A DNA stretch of 64,000 nucleotides from Sphingomonas oligophenolica (GCF_006438955.1 NZ_RCZK01000004.1:1-64000), one strand, 5' to 3'. Positions 28,534 to 38,766 are shown, counted from the stretch's first letter. The notes: generated by a model from the sequence alone, not told the origin. Made by a program: numbers and translations.

Positions 28534-29556
28534 ATGACAGCCGCGCCCGCCCGCCTCCGGATCGATCGTGCCGCCCTGACCGCCAACTGGCGCGCGTTGC
28601 GCGATCGCGCGGCGGTGGCGTGCGGCGCGGCGGTGAAGGCCGACGGCTATGGCCTCGGTGCGGTCGAGGTGGTGCGCACGCTCGCCGCGGCGGGATGCCG
28701 TGATTTCTTCGTCGCGACCTGGCACGAGGCGGAGGCGCTCGCAGGGCTCGGCGTTCCCGTATCGGTGCTCCACGGCGTCCGCGACGAAGACATGCCCGCC
28801 GCGATGAGCGGCATCGCGCGCCCGGTGCTCAACACCCCGATCCAGGTCGCGCGGTGGAAGGCGGCGGGCGGGGGCGCGTGCGACGTGATGGTCGACACTG
28901 GGATGAACCGGCTTGGCGTGTCCCCCGACGAGGTCCGGACAGGGCTGCTCGAAGGCCTGTCGATCGACACGCTGATGAGCCATCTCGCCTGTGCCGATCA
29001 AGACAGCCCGATGAACGCGGCGCAGCGCTCGCGATTCGCGGCGTTGCAAGGCGTCACCACCGCGCGCCGGATGAGCCTTGCCAATTCGGCGGCGATCGCG
29101 CGCGGGCGTGACTATGCGTTCGATCTCGTCCGGCCAGGATTGGCGCTGTATGGCGGGGTGCCGTGCGACGCGCTGGCGGGCGCGATCGCGCAAGTGGTGA
29201 CGCCCGAAGCGCAGATCCTCCAGCGGCGCACGGTGCGCGCGGGCGAGACCGTCGGTTACAACGCGACCTGGACCGCGACGACCGATACCGAGGTCGCGAT
29301 TATCAACCTGGGCTATGCCGACGGCTATTTCCGCGGGTTTTCGGATCGGGGCAGTGCGGCAGGCGGGACACTGCCAGTGATCGGGCGGGTCTCGATGGAC
29401 CTGGTCGCGCTCGATGTCTCCGCCGCGGCGGCGCTAGCGGAGGGCGACTGGGTGGCGATCGATTTCGACCTAAGGGCCGCCGCGGGGATCAGCGGGATGT
29501 CGCAATATGAATTGCTGACTGGGCTCGGTAGCAGGGTGGAGCGCTGTTGGCAATGA
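28534..29556 (+). CDS. alr: Alanine racemase
   Basis: 340 residues from the ATG at 28534 (a TTG two codons earlier is also possible). PLP lysine in AAVKADGYGLG (Lys35), the catalytic tyrosine in GYNATW (Tyr242), and NLGYADGY near the C-terminus are present. Makes D-alanine for peptidoglycan. Slightly shorter than the E. coli enzymes, mostly in the C-terminal domain. Follows the transporter by about 40 bases. Confidence 0.94.
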   Translation: MTAAPARLRIDRAALTANWRALRDRAAVACGAAVKADGYGLGAVEVVRTLAAAGCRDFFVATWHEAEALAGLGVPVSVLHGVRDEDMPAAMSGIARPVLNTPIQVARWKAAGGGACDVMVDTGMNRLGVSPDEVRTGLLEGLSIDTLMSHLACADQDSPMNAAQRSRFAALQGVTTARRMSLANSAAIARGRDYAFDLVRPGLALYGGVPCDALAGAIAQVVTPEAQILQRRTVRAGETVGYNATWTATTDTEVAIINLGYADGYFRGFSDRGSAAGGTLPVIGRVSMDLVALDVSAAAALAEGDWVAIDFDLRAAAGISGMSQYELLTGLGSRVERCWQ

Positions 29557-29697
29557 ACCGGGCGTCACGTACGGCGGCATGTGTTATATTCGCAACAATC
29601 GTTCACGAAACTGTCATTATGATGCGATCGTAGCTAGATTGCACCACACGAGTGACCTAGCCAACCCCGGAACAACGATAACCTGGGGAACCCCGTC

Positions 29698-32600
29698 ATG
29701 ATCTCTCGCTCAGCTGCGCTTCTGTGTGGTTCTACCGCTGCGATCGTCGCCGCGATGATGCCAACTGCGGTAATGGCTCAGACGCAGGCCGAAACGCAGA
29801 GCACCACTGGTGCCGGGGATGTCGGCACGCAAAACAGCGCGACGACAATCAATGGTCAGAAGCAGCCAAATGCGCCGCGGTCGCCCGAAGCGGTAAACGC
29901 GGACGGGACCACCTCGTCGGCCAATGATATCGTTGTGACCGGCTCTCTGATCCGGCGCAGGATCGATACCGTTCCCGCCGTTATCGTTCAGGACCGTGCC
30001 TTCTTGGAAGAACGCGGCTTTACCAACGTCGCCGATGCGGTGAACACGCTGCCGGGTATTCGCGGATCGGTTACGCCAGCAGGGGCGCAGGGTTCGTTCG
30101 GACAAGGCGTTAACTTCGTCAACATCGGCAATCTGGGATCGAACCGGACGCTGACGTTGGTGAACGGCCGTCGATTTGTGTCATCAAATCCCAACACCCT
30201 CTTCGGGCAGGGGTCCGCGGGTACGCAGGTCGACGTCAACACAATCCAGTCGATCCTGCTCGATCACACCGAAATTACGTCGATCAAGGGTGCGACAACC
30301 TATGGGTCGGACGCGATCGGCGGGACCGTTAACTACATTCTGCGCGATCGGTTCAACGGCCTCGAGCTGAACGGCCTCTCCGGGATCACAGAGGAAGGCG
30401 ACGGCTTCCGATATAACGCGGCATTCCTCGCCGGTCATGACTATCTTGATGGCCGCGCCAATATCACGGTCGCCTACACGCGTGACGAACAGCGGGGTAT
30501 TCTGGCGAATGACCGGGGTTATTTGCGCCAGAACGTCGGCAGCGCGGGCAATCCATGCACCTTCCCCGGTGGCGGAACGGCAGCCAATCCGTGCCCGGCA
30601 GGCAACTTTATCGGGAGGATCGGGCGCCCGGGCAACGGGATCACGCCAACGAATGATGGTCGGATCAACCCCGCTTATGGTTATAACGACTCGGCTACCG
30701 ACGGTAACCCCGGCACGATCGCATACCGGGATCTGTCGATCTATTATCTCAATCGCAATGGGGTGTTGACCGACGCGTTTGGCCTTGCTTCGGGCGCGGG
30801 CTCGTCACGGGTGGGTTCGGCCATTCAAAGTTATCAGTTCGACACCCAGGGAAATCTGATTCCGTTCAATACCGGCATTGTCCTGCCGAGCATTTACGCG
30901 TCGGGCGGCGATGGTTTTCGATTTAACGACTATTCCCAGCTGACGAGCGACGTGAAGCGCGATACCGCCAATGTGTTTTTGCATTATGACGTGTCGGATG
31001 CGCTCCAACTGTTCGCGGAAGGGACGTATTTCCACTCTTTCGGCAACGAACTCGTTCAACAGCCCAGCTTCAACTCGAACCTATTCGGCGGATCGAGTGG
31101 CCCGCTGAACTTCCTGACCAGCAATCCGTTTCTGACCGCGCAGGCGAAAGCGCAGTTTGCAGCATTGGGAATTACCCGCTTTCAGGTGTCGCGCGCCAAT
31201 GACGACCTTGCCGACCTGACGGGCTATTCGTCGACCGATATCGGTCGTGGGGTAATCGGGGCGCGGGGCGACTTCAAAATTCACGGCCGCAACTTCTCAT
31301 ACGAGGCGTATGCGAACTACGGTCGGACGCACATTGACGACATCGGTCAGGACATCAACCGGCAGAATTTCATCAACGCGGTCAACGTCACCACTAACGC
31401 ATCAGGGCAGATCGTCTGTACGGCGACGCCCGCATTGCAGGCGGCACCCGGCGGCGTGGCAATCGCCGATCCCAACTGCGTACCGCTCAACCTGTTCGGT
31501 GCAGGTCAGTCGAGCGCCGCTGCGCGCGCTTATATCATCCAGCAGACCGAAACCGTCAGCGTGTTGCAGCAAAAAGACTTTGTGGCGAAAATGCAGGGCT
31601 CGCCCTTCAGCATATTCGGCAATGATTACAGTTTTGCGCTTGGATACGAGCATCGTGAAGAAGATGGCAAGTTCACACCGAGCTTTTTTCAGCAGCAAGG
31701 CTTAGGAAGATCGTCTGCTATTGCGCCGACTCAAGGTAAGTATAATGTTGATGAAGTTTTTGGCGAAGTTTTGCTGCCAATCATTTCGCCAACAAATCAT
31801 GTACCATTTATTTATAGCTTGTCGTTCGATGGCAGTGCGCGGTATGTAGATAATACCGTTAACGGTGGTTTCCTGGCTTGGTCTGCGGGTGGAGAATGGT
31901 CGCCTGGGCATGATCTACAAATCCGGGGGACGTACACCAAGTCGTTCCGCGGACCTGCGATTACAGAGTTGTTCTTGCCGCAATCGCCACAGTTCGCCTT
32001 CGTCAACGATTTGTGCTCTACGGCCAATCGTAACGCCGGTCCTGCTCCGGCAACTCGCGCCGCGAACTGCACGGCGTTCTTGGCCGCGTTCCCGAACGCG
32101 ACCCCGCTTGACGCATCCCAGGCGTCGTTGCCGGCGATATCGGGCGGAAATACGAATCTCGATAACGAGGTTTCGCGCAGCTTCACGGTGGGCTTTACTT
32201 ACTCGCCGAGTTATATTCGGGGTTTGACGATTAGCGCGGATTATATCGACGTACGGATTGCCAATCCGATCGCCAATCTGACGGTCGCACAGATCGTTTC
32301 AGGCTGTTTCGACAATCCAAGTTTCAACGCCGCTGACCCCGCCAATGGAAATAGCTTCTGTTCGCAGATCAAGCGCTACACCGCCGCAGATGGGGGAACC
32401 GCGGTAAACGGCGGATCGCGCGCAGGTCAGGTCGTAAACGATCCAGTCAATCCCGGCGTCCGGAGCGGCTATGTCAACGGCAAGAGAATTTTCTATGCCG
32501 GTGCGCAAGGCACTATTAGCTATAATACCAAGCTTGCGGGAATCGGGCTTCCGGGAAGCTTCTCGACATCGACGACGCTTTATTATGTCAACCGCCGCTT

Positions 32601-32973
32601 GATCGATATCACGGGGGTCGGGGCGGTGCGCACCGACGGTATCGTTGGCGATCCCAAGTTCCAGTTCCAGAGCACGAACCGTTACCTCGGTGATGGTTGG
32701 GGAATCAGCGGTACGGCGAACTATGTCGGCAAGGAGATTGCGACGCGGACCGCGCTGTCGCCCGATCTTCGTGAATTCAATCGGTTTAATCCATATGTCA
32801 CCGTGGACGGATCGATTTGGATCAACGCTGGGGATAGGTTTCGTTTAACCCTCGCGGTGCTTAATATCGGTAACAAACAGTACCAGAATTATCTTGGGTA
32901 TTATAATACCGGGTTGGGTTCGATCGACTCGCTTGGTCGGCGTTTTTCGGCGTCGGTTCGCCTGAAATACTGA
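29698..32973 (+). CDS. Large TonB-dependent receptor
   Basis: 1091 residues. Signal peptide ends PTAVMAQ; a Gln/Thr/Asn-rich linker precedes the TonB box NDIVVTGSLI, the plug domain (ADAVNTLPGIRGS; TLVNGRRFV; ITSIKGATTYGSDAIGGTVNYI) and a barrel with long extracellular loops that ends SLGRRFSASVRLKY. Such oversized receptors in sphingomonads import oligosaccharides or other polymers, but no enzyme neighbours hint at the ligand. The base composition is clearly lower in GC than the flanks, especially 31600-31900, which suggests recent acquisition or relaxed codon use. Leader 29557-29697 is AT-richer and probably holds its promoter; a strong terminator follows. Confidence 0.93.
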   Translation: MISRSAALLCGSTAAIVAAMMPTAVMAQTQAETQSTTGAGDVGTQNSATTINGQKQPNAPRSPEAVNADGTTSSANDIVVTGSLIRRRIDTVPAVIVQDRAFLEERGFTNVADAVNTLPGIRGSVTPAGAQGSFGQGVNFVNIGNLGSNRTLTLVNGRRFVSSNPNTLFGQGSAGTQVDVNTIQSILLDHTEITSIKGATTYGSDAIGGTVNYILRDRFNGLELNGLSGITEEGDGFRYNAAFLAGHDYLDGRANITVAYTRDEQRGILANDRGYLRQNVGSAGNPCTFPGGGTAANPCPAGNFIGRIGRPGNGITPTNDGRINPAYGYNDSATDGNPGTIAYRDLSIYYLNRNGVLTDAFGLASGAGSSRVGSAIQSYQFDTQGNLIPFNTGIVLPSIYASGGDGFRFNDYSQLTSDVKRDTANVFLHYDVSDALQLFAEGTYFHSFGNELVQQPSFNSNLFGGSSGPLNFLTSNPFLTAQAKAQFAALGITRFQVSRANDDLADLTGYSSTDIGRGVIGARGDFKIHGRNFSYEAYANYGRTHIDDIGQDINRQNFINAVNVTTNASGQIVCTATPALQAAPGGVAIADPNCVPLNLFGAGQSSAAARAYIIQQTETVSVLQQKDFVAKMQGSPFSIFGNDYSFALGYEHREEDGKFTPSFFQQQGLGRSSAIAPTQGKYNVDEVFGEVLLPIISPTNHVPFIYSLSFDGSARYVDNTVNGGFLAWSAGGEWSPGHDLQIRGTYTKSFRGPAITELFLPQSPQFAFVNDLCSTANRNAGPAPATRAANCTAFLAAFPNATPLDASQASLPAISGGNTNLDNEVSRSFTVGFTYSPSYIRGLTISADYIDVRIANPIANLTVAQIVSGCFDNPSFNAADPANGNSFCSQIKRYTAADGGTAVNGGSRAGQVVNDPVNPGVRSGYVNGKRIFYAGAQGTISYNTKLAGIGLPGSFSTSTTLYYVNRRLIDITGVGAVRTDGIVGDPKFQFQSTNRYLGDGWGISGTANYVGKEIATRTALSPDLREFNRFNPYVTVDGSIWINAGDRFRLTLAVLNIGNKQYQNYLGYYNTGLGSIDSLGRRFSASVRLKY

Positions 32974-32988
32974 TCTAAGCCTACCAAT

Positions 32989-33022
32989 AAAGGGCGCGCT
33001 GACGATGGCCAGCGCGCCCTTT
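32989..33022. terminator. Bidirectional rho-independent terminator
   Basis: A perfect 13-bp stem (AAAGGGCGCGCTG at 32989-33001, complement at 33010-33022) with an 8-base loop and T residues following on the plus strand; the reverse strand likewise reads TTTATT after the stem. It sits between the convergent TonB receptor and thiolase genes and should stop both. Confidence 0.92.
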
Positions 33023-33064
33023 TCTATCGGTGCTGCGCGTTGTCGCAGGCAGTTTGCGCTCGAG

Positions 33065-34237
33065 TTACCGCTCGACGCACATCGCGATCCCCATCCCCCC
33101 GCCGATACACAATGTCGCCAACCCCCTTTTCACATCGCGCTTCTGCATCTCGTAGAGCAGCGTCGTCAGGACGCGCGCGCCGCTGGCGCCGATCGGGTGG
33201 CCGATCGCGATCGCGCCGCCGTTGACGTTCACCTTGTCAGCGTCCCAGCCGAGTTCCTTGCCGACCGAGAGCGCCTGCGCGGCGAAGGCCTCGTTGGCCT
33301 CGATCAGGTCGAGATCGCCGATCGTCCAGCCCGCCTTGTCGAGCGCGCGGCGGGTCGCGGGGACGGGGCCGATGCCCATGATCGACGGGTCGACGCCGGC
33401 GCTCGCCCAGGACTTGATCGTCGCGAGGATCGGCGCGCCGCGCTTTTCGGCTTCCTCGCGGGTCATGATGACGAGCGCGGCGGCGCCGTCGTTGAGGCCG
33501 CTGGCGTTGGCGGCGGTGACGGTGCCGTCCTTCTTGAACGCGGGGCGCACGCCGGAGACGCTGTCGATCGTCACCCCGGCACGGATATATTCGTCGTCGG
33601 CGACGACGGTGTCACCCTTGCGCCCCTTGATCGTGACCGCGGCGATCTCGTCCTTGAAACGGCCCGATCCGCGCGCCGCTTCCGCCTTGTTCTGCGAGGC
33701 GACCGAGAATGCGTCCTGATCGGCGCGGGAGACCTGATATTGTTCGGCGAGATTTTCGGCGGTGATCCCCATGTGATAGCCGTTGAAGACGTCGGTCAGC
33801 CCGTCTTTGACCATCGTGTCGACCAGCGTGAGGTCGCCCATCTTGGTGCCGCCGCGCAGGTGTTGCGCATGGGCGGACATCGACATCGATTCCTGCCCGC
33901 CTGCGACGACGATGGTCGCGTCGCCGGTCGCGACTGCCTGACACGCGAGCGCGACCGCGCGCAGGCCGGAGCCGCAGACCTGGTTGACGCCCCACGCGGG
34001 GACTTCCTTGGGGATGCCTGCCGCCATCGACGCCTGGCGCGCGGGGTTCTGGCCCTGCGCGGCGGTGAGCACCTGGCCGAGGATCACTTCGGACACCTCG
34101 TCGCCGCGGACCCCGGCCTGTTCGAGCGCGGCTTCGATCGCGATGCGGCCGAGTTCGTGCGCGGGGGTGGTCGCGAACGCGCCGAGGAAGCTGCCGACCG
34201 GGGTGCGCTTGGCGGCGGTGATGACGATATCGGTCAT
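33065..34237 (-). CDS. phaA: Acetyl-CoA acetyltransferase (beta-ketothiolase)
   Basis: 390 residues, ATG at 34237 after AAGGAGAA. Active-site Cys88 in [11 protein letters not shown], the [11 protein letters not shown] segment, [12 protein letters not shown] with the catalytic His, and the second cysteine in [10 protein letters not shown] are all present. Condenses two acetyl-CoA, or cleaves acetoacetyl-CoA. It precedes, on the same strand, a PhaC-like gene and is close to phaR, so a role in polyhydroxybutyrate synthesis is likely; general ketone-body metabolism is the alternative. Confidence 0.94.
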   Translation of the reverse strand: MTDIVITAAKRTPVGSFLGAFATTPAHELGRIAIEAALEQAGVRGDEVSEVILGQVLTAAQGQNPARQASMAAGIPKEVPAWGVNQVCGSGLRAVALACQAVATGDATIVVAGGQESMSMSAHAQHLRGGTKMGDLTLVDTMVKDGLTDVFNGYHMGITAENLAEQYQVSRADQDAFSVASQNKAEAARGSGRFKDEIAAVTIKGRKGDTVVADDEYIRAGVTIDSVSGVRPAFKKDGTVTAANASGLNDGAAALVIMTREEAEKRGAPILATIKSWASAGVDPSIMGIGPVPATRRALDKAGWTIGDLDLIEANEAFAAQALSVGKELGWDADKVNVNGGAIAIGHPIGASGARVLTTLLYEMQKRDVKRGLATLCIGGGMGIAMCVER

Positions 34238-34260
34238 GGGAATTCTCCTTCGCGGGCTAT

Positions 34261-35334
34261 CTAGAGGGTGGCAGCAACGCGATCCAGTCCGCCAGCCCAG
34301 TCGGCCAACGGCTCCCATAGCGCGGCGCGCGCGCGCGACCCGACGACCATCCCGACATGCCCGATCATCAGATCGCGGCGCTCGGCCAGCCCCGCGGCGG
34401 TCGCGGCGGGAACGATCCGGTCGGTGGCGGAGACGAATTCGATCGTCGGGCAGGGCAGGCGATGCGGATCGATCGCGGTGTCGCGTACCCGCCAATCGCC
34501 GGTGCCGGGCAGGTCGTCGCGGACGAAGCGGTCGAACAGGTCGCGGCCGACCGCATAGGGCAGCGGCGCGCCAGCATTGGCCCAATCTTCCAGCATCACG
34601 AACGCGCGGGCGGCGTCGCTGTCCGGCGCCATCCGCCCGAATGCGGCATATTTGGCAACGGTGCGGCGGGGGTCGAGTCGCCAGAATCCGGATTGCAGCA
34701 CTTCCATCGGGACGAGCCCCAGCGCGTCGCATGCGGGCTCCGCGGCACGCCACATCGCCTGCATCGTCTCACGCGCGTCGCCATAGCCCGCAAAGCGCCA
34801 CGGCGCCGCGATCGTCGCGAGCCCCGCGACCGGGGTCAGCGCCGCCGCCGCGGTCGCGATCGTCCCGCCGAGACAATAGCCGACGAGGACGGGGGGCTCG
34901 TCGAGCACTTCGATCAGCGGGACCAGCATGTCGGCGACATGATCGGCGAGGTCGCGATTCCGATCCGCGGCGGTCGGCGCGCCCCAGTCGACCAGCAGCG
35001 TACGAAAGCCTCGCCCCGCCATCCAGCACAGCAGCGAGGCCTCGCCAAGGTCGAGGATCGCGGGCGGATTGATCAGCGAGGGCACGAACACGACCGGTCG
35101 CCCGCCGCCGCCATGATCGCGCAGGCACACGCGCCCGGCATGCTGCACCGCGGGTGCCGGTGGTCTGGCGGGGGGGCGCTCGGCCTGCTGGTAGGCGCGC
35201 AATCCCGCCATCGCGGCGCCAAATTCGTCGGGGCGTGCTGCGGTCTCGCTGCGCAGCATGGCGAGGAACAGCGGCAGCGGCCTTGGCCCGTGTTGCAGTG
35301 CGGTATCGTTGGGTCTAGGGATGCGATCAGTCAC
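34261..35334 (-). CDS. PHA synthase-like alpha/beta hydrolase (PhaC type)
   Basis: 357 residues from a GTG at 35334. The nucleophile elbow is GYCLGG, with cysteine (Cys154) where lipases have serine, the mark of polyhydroxyalkanoate synthases. The Asp and His partners fit: SATDRIVP (Asp305) and [16 protein letters not shown] (His326). Length resembles class III PhaC, but no PhaE subunit is visible nearby. The GTG lies only 3 bases from the first possible divergent start; an internal ATG at 35259 is an alternative, so the true 5' end is uncertain. Polymerises hydroxyacyl-CoA into storage granules; the exact class is inferred. Confidence 0.8.
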   Translation of the reverse strand: MTDRIPRPNDTALQHGPRPLPLFLAMLRSETAARPDEFGAAMAGLRAYQQAERPPARPPAPAVQHAGRVCLRDHGGGGRPVVFVPSLINPPAILDLGEASLLCWMAGRGFRTLLVDWGAPTAADRNRDLADHVADMLVPLIEVLDEPPVLVGYCLGGTIATAAAALTPVAGLATIAAPWRFAGYGDARETMQAMWRAAEPACDALGLVPMEVLQSGFWRLDPRRTVAKYAAFGRMAPDSDAARAFVMLEDWANAGAPLPYAVGRDLFDRFVRDDLPGTGDWRVRDTAIDPHRLPCPTIEFVSATDRIVPAATAAGLAERRDLMIGHVGMVVGSRARAALWEPLADWAGGLDRVAATL

Positions 35335-35348
35335 GGATGGGGAACCGT

Positions 35349-35912
35349 ATGAAAAAGCAGGGCGCGGGCGACGGTGTCGTCATCATCAAGAAATACGCGA
35401 ATCGGCGCCTCTACAATACCGAGACATCGTCCTACATCACGCTCGACCATCTCGCCGCGATGACGCGCGCGGGCCGCGAGTTCAAGGTCGTCGATGCGAA
35501 GACCGATGCCGACATCACGCACAATGTGCTCACCCAGATCATCATGGAGGAGGAAAGCCGCGGCGAGACGATGCTGCCGGTCAATTTCCTGCGCCAGCTG
35601 ATCTCGATGTACGGCGATTCGATGCAGACGATGGTGCCGGGGTATCTCGAGGCGTCGATGGACAGCTTCCGCCGCAACCATCAACAATTCAAGAGTGCGG
35701 TCGAGGGGGCGTTCGCCAATTCGCCGTTCGCGGATATTGCCAAGCGCAACCTGGCGATGTTCGAAGCCGCGTCGCAGGCGTTCAAGCCGGGCGGCACCCC
35801 CGGCGGGGGCGATGCGGCTACCGCGGCAGCGCCGAGCAAGGACGACGAGATCGCGGCGCTGAAGGCCGAGCTCAAGCGGCTCAACGAAAAGATCGAGAAG
35901 CTGGGCGACTGA
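35349..35912 (+). CDS. phaR: Polyhydroxyalkanoate synthesis repressor PhaR
   Basis: 187 residues from the ATG at 35349 (GGGGA upstream); an ATG at 35337 is in frame. The N-terminal DNA-binding domain has IKKYANRRLYNTETSSYITL, the signature of PhaR, followed by VVDAKTDADITHNVLTQII. The PHB-accumulation regulatory domain and a C-terminal coiled coil (EIAALKAELKRLNEKIEKL) complete it. PhaR senses PHA granules and controls phasins and synthesis genes. It is divergent from the PhaC-like gene. Confidence 0.95.
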   Translation: MKKQGAGDGVVIIKKYANRRLYNTETSSYITLDHLAAMTRAGREFKVVDAKTDADITHNVLTQIIMEEESRGETMLPVNFLRQLISMYGDSMQTMVPGYLEASMDSFRRNHQQFKSAVEGAFANSPFADIAKRNLAMFEAASQAFKPGGTPGGGDAATAAAPSKDDEIAALKAELKRLNEKIEKLGD

Positions 35913-35916
35913 GCCG

Positions 35917-36120
35917 ATGCGCGGGATCGATCCTGCCGCGCTGCGCTGGTGGATCGCCGCGGCCGCGGCGCTCGCCGTCGCGGTGCTGGCGGGAGTTGCG
36001 GACTGGCGGCGCAAGCGGCGCGTCGATCTCGACCGGATCGGCGTGGTCGACTGGCCGACGGTGCAGATGCTCGGGCTGATCGTCGCAGCGATGCTCGGCA
36101 CCATCGCGCTCAACGCCTGA
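35917..36120 (+). CDS. Small membrane protein
   Basis: 67 residues starting 4 bases after the phaR stop, so co-transcribed. One hydrophobic helix near residues 10-28 and another at 50-65, separated by a basic segment WRRKRRVDLDRIGVVDWP. No family recognised. It overlaps the end of the converging glycosyltransferase-like gene by 11 bases. Confidence 0.6.
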   Translation: MRGIDPAALRWWIAAAAALAVAVLAGVADWRRKRRVDLDRIGVVDWPTVQMLGLIVAAMLGTIALNA

Positions 36121-37552
36121 ACGCCAAGTCGCGGCGCAGGAAGACCCAGCTGTGCCACCCGCTGCGGGGGACGCGCAGCACCGGTCGATAATCGGTGGCG
36201 AGCGCGCGCTGTTCGGCGGTCACGCTGGCGCGGTTCCAGATCGACAGCCGCCGGTCGGACGTCACGATCAGCGGCGGGCGCGTCGCCAGGATCCGGCGGA
36301 CCTCCGCGGCCTCGTCGATTCCGGTGGCGCCCTGTTCGGTCGAATAGGCGAGCAGATTGGGGAATGCATAGGCGGACGGCACGCAGGCATCCGCCAGCCG
36401 ATAGGTGATGGTGTCGCCGATGAAGACATAGGGGCACGCGCCCCGGTGGTTGGCTGCGACGACGTGCGCCACCGCGCGTGCGCCCGCCGCATCGTCGGGC
36501 CGGACCACCAGCTCTATACCCCATAGCCCGAGCCCGAGTACCAGCGTCGCGACCAGCAGCCAGGTCGATCGCCCGAGCGCGACCGCAGCGAGGATCGCGA
36601 GCGGCGCGACCAGCGGCAGCGCGTAATGAGCGAAGAAGGTGCCGATCGCGCCGAACCCGACGACCGCCGCGGCGAGCCACGCGAGCGCGATCCGGTGGCG
36701 GGCTGGCGCGACGCGCCACCGCCACGCCAGCGCCGCGCCCACGATCAACGGGAGGATTTGCGCGAGAATCCCAAGCAGCCGCATCGCGAGCTGCCCCGCC
36801 GGATAGCCCGCGCGCAACCCGATCGACGCGAAATTGGCGAACCAGAAGGCGGCGAGGTCACCGTGCGCCGCGTACCAGCCGACCACGCAAAGCGTCGGGG
36901 CCAACCCGACGAGGCCCCAGCCGATCGCCGCCCCGACGATCGGGCCCCATCTGGCGCGCGCGCGATGCAGGAACCACAGATGCGCGATGCCGACGAACGC
37001 GCCCTCGACCGCAGCGGTATATTTGATCTGGATCGCGAGCCCGGCGAACAGGCAGGCGAGCAGGCCGTTGGCGACGATCGCGCGTCCATCGCGGCGTTCC
37101 GCCAGGTTGGGCAGCCGCAGCGTCAGCAAGGCGGCGGCGGTGACGGGCAGGTTGTAGAACACCGGTGCCTGTCCGCCGCGTCCGCCGAGGAGTTCGAGCA
37201 GGATGAGATACGCGATTCCCGCCACCGTCGCGCCACGCGCGGTCGCGCCGAGCATCCGCCCGCCCCTGACGACCAACAGCGCGGTGAGCGCCGCGGCGGC
37301 CATCGCGACCAGCTGATACGCGACGATGCCGTCACCGGGCAGCAACCGGATCGCGGCATAGATCAGGAACAAGCCGATCGGCTTGCGATCCCAGATGTCG
37401 ACATAGGGGATCGCGCCGTGAAGCAGCCGGTCGCCGACGAGCAGATAATATTGCTCGTCGACATGGATCACCGGATTGCCGACGTCCCAGACCCGCAGCA
37501 GGATCGCGGCGAGCAGGATCATTCCCACCCCCTGCCAGCGGGCGCGGGTCAT
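36110..37552 (-). CDS. Polytopic GT-C (family 39/ArnT-like) membrane protein
   Basis: 480 residues with about ten transmembrane segments. The first luminal loop carries VIHVDEQYYLLVGDRLLHG and DIWDRKPIGLFLIYA, the acidic pair and basic loop of GT-C glycosyltransferases that use lipid-linked sugars. A soluble C-terminal end follows ([18 protein letters not shown]). Probably modifies an envelope glycan; acceptor unknown. Starts 2 bases after the aspartic protease stop, so the two are coupled. Confidence 0.8.
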   Translation of the reverse strand: MTRARWQGVGMILLAAILLRVWDVGNPVIHVDEQYYLLVGDRLLHGAIPYVDIWDRKPIGLFLIYAAIRLLPGDGIVAYQLVAMAAAALTALLVVRGGRMLGATARGATVAGIAYLILLELLGGRGGQAPVFYNLPVTAAALLTLRLPNLAERRDGRAIVANGLLACLFAGLAIQIKYTAAVEGAFVGIAHLWFLHRARARWGPIVGAAIGWGLVGLAPTLCVVGWYAAHGDLAAFWFANFASIGLRAGYPAGQLAMRLLGILAQILPLIVGAALAWRWRVAPARHRIALAWLAAAVVGFGAIGTFFAHYALPLVAPLAILAAVALGRSTWLLVATLVLGLGLWGIELVVRPDDAAGARAVAHVVAANHRGACPYVFIGDTITYRLADACVPSAYAFPNLLAYSTEQGATGIDEAAEVRRILATRPPLIVTSDRRLSIWNRASVTAEQRALATDYRPVLRVPRSGWHSWVFLRRDLAFRR

Positions 37553-37554
37553 CG

Positions 37555-38766
37555 TCAGTAGAAGCGGCGCAGCGTCAGCGCGCGGGTCGCGCCGCCGCAC
37601 AGCCCGAGTTCGACGACGCGGCCCGGCACCCCGACCGACCAGCGCGCGAGCGGGCTCGACGCATAATCGGTCGCGATCGACTGGCCATCGACCGAGCAGA
37701 TTTCGTCGCCGTCGCGCCAGCCCATCCCCTGCGCGGGGCCACCGCGCATGACGTGGAGCACCTTGAGCCGCGCGGGAGTCGCGCTGGCTTCGATCCCGAC
37801 GAGCAGCCCGCTGGTCGATCGCAGCGGCGGGTCGTCGGCGTCCTTGCCGGGGCTGAGCACCATGTGGCCGGCGACCGGATCGAGCAGCACGCGATAGCGC
37901 TGGAGGAACCCCGACCCGATCCGCCCCGCGACCCCGATGGTGTCGGAAAACCCCCCCTGCGGCTCGACCCGGACTTCGGCGTCGCGCCCCGCGTTGCCGC
38001 CGACGCGGACGTCGGGAACGATCGCCATCGTCGTCACGGTGGGACCGGCCAGCCCGAACGACACCGCGCTGGTGGTGTCGATCCCGCGCGGCGCGGCGGC
38101 GCGCCACGCGCTGTCGGCAATCGTGATCGTCGACCCGTCGCCGGTATCGATGACGATCGGCGCGAGGCGCCGTCCGCCGAGCGTGATCGCGCTTTCGTAG
38201 AGGTGGCGTCCCGGCGAGATTGCGAGCGGAGCGACCGCGCCGCGGAACGGCATCCGCCCCGCCGCCAGCAGGCGGAACCGGCGGTTGGGGAAATCGATAT
38301 CGAGCGCCTGCCCGCCGGTGATGTCGCGCCCGACGAGCAGGTCGACCGCGGTCGCGCTGCCGGTCGCCAGCGCGGGCAGTTCGGCGACGCTGAGCCCCCC
38401 GCCGGTCCGCGCGAGCCCGCCGATCGCGATCGTCCGCGTCGCGAGCCAGCCGATCGGCACCGCCCCGCCGATCGCGGTCGCGGTCCCGTTCGCCTTGATC
38501 CGCGTGGCGTCGACCACCGCGGATCGCTTCGCCAGCACCGAATAACTGACCCCGGTATCGAGGATCGCGGTGACCGGCTTGCCGTCGACGCTCATCTGAA
38601 AGCGGATCTGGTTGCCGGGGGTGAGGTCGAACGGCACCCAACGCGTCTCGGTATCGGGGGCGAGCGTGATCGCACCATCGACCGGCGGGTTTTGCGTGGC
38701 AGCGACCGGTACGGCGGACGACAGTAGGAGGGCAATCGGGAACAGGTGAGTCATCGCTGTCGTCAT
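37555..38766 (-). CDS. Exported retropepsin-like aspartic protease with PDZ domain
   Basis: 403 residues from the ATG at 38766 (or ATG at 38754). Signal peptide ends AVPVAAT. Two DTG motifs are visible: ILDTGVSYSVL (Asp70) and VIDTGDGSTIT (Asp207), so both halves of a pepsin-like active site lie in one chain. A C-terminal PDZ-like domain (KVLHVMRGGPAQGMGWRDGDE) binds peptides or regulates access. Periplasmic quality-control or processing role is likely but unproven. Coupled to the GT-C gene. Confidence 0.85.
   Translation of the reverse strand: MTTAMTHLFPIALLLSSAVPVAATQNPPVDGAITLAPDTETRWVPFDLTPGNQIRFQMSVDGKPVTAILDTGVSYSVLAKRSAVVDATRIKANGTATAIGGAVPIGWLATRTIAIGGLARTGGGLSVAELPALATGSATAVDLLVGRDITGGQALDIDFPNRRFRLLAAGRMPFRGAVAPLAISPGRHLYESAITLGGRRLAPIVIDTGDGSTITIADSAWRAAAPRGIDTTSAVSFGLAGPTVTTMAIVPDVRVGGNAGRDAEVRVEPQGGFSDTIGVAGRIGSGFLQRYRVLLDPVAGHMVLSPGKDADDPPLRSTSGLLVGIEASATPARLKVLHVMRGGPAQGMGWRDGDEICSVDGQSIATDYASSPLARWSVGVPGRVVELGLCGGATRALTLRRFY

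Noticed and set aside
29557..29697. Possible riboswitch before the TonB receptor
   Set aside because: No conserved aptamer blocks are present; only an AT-rich leader that probably holds a promoter.
36110..38641. 843-codon frame starting within the aspartic protease gene
   Set aside because: Only the part from 37552 has protein-like sequence; the rest is a shadow of the protease in another frame.
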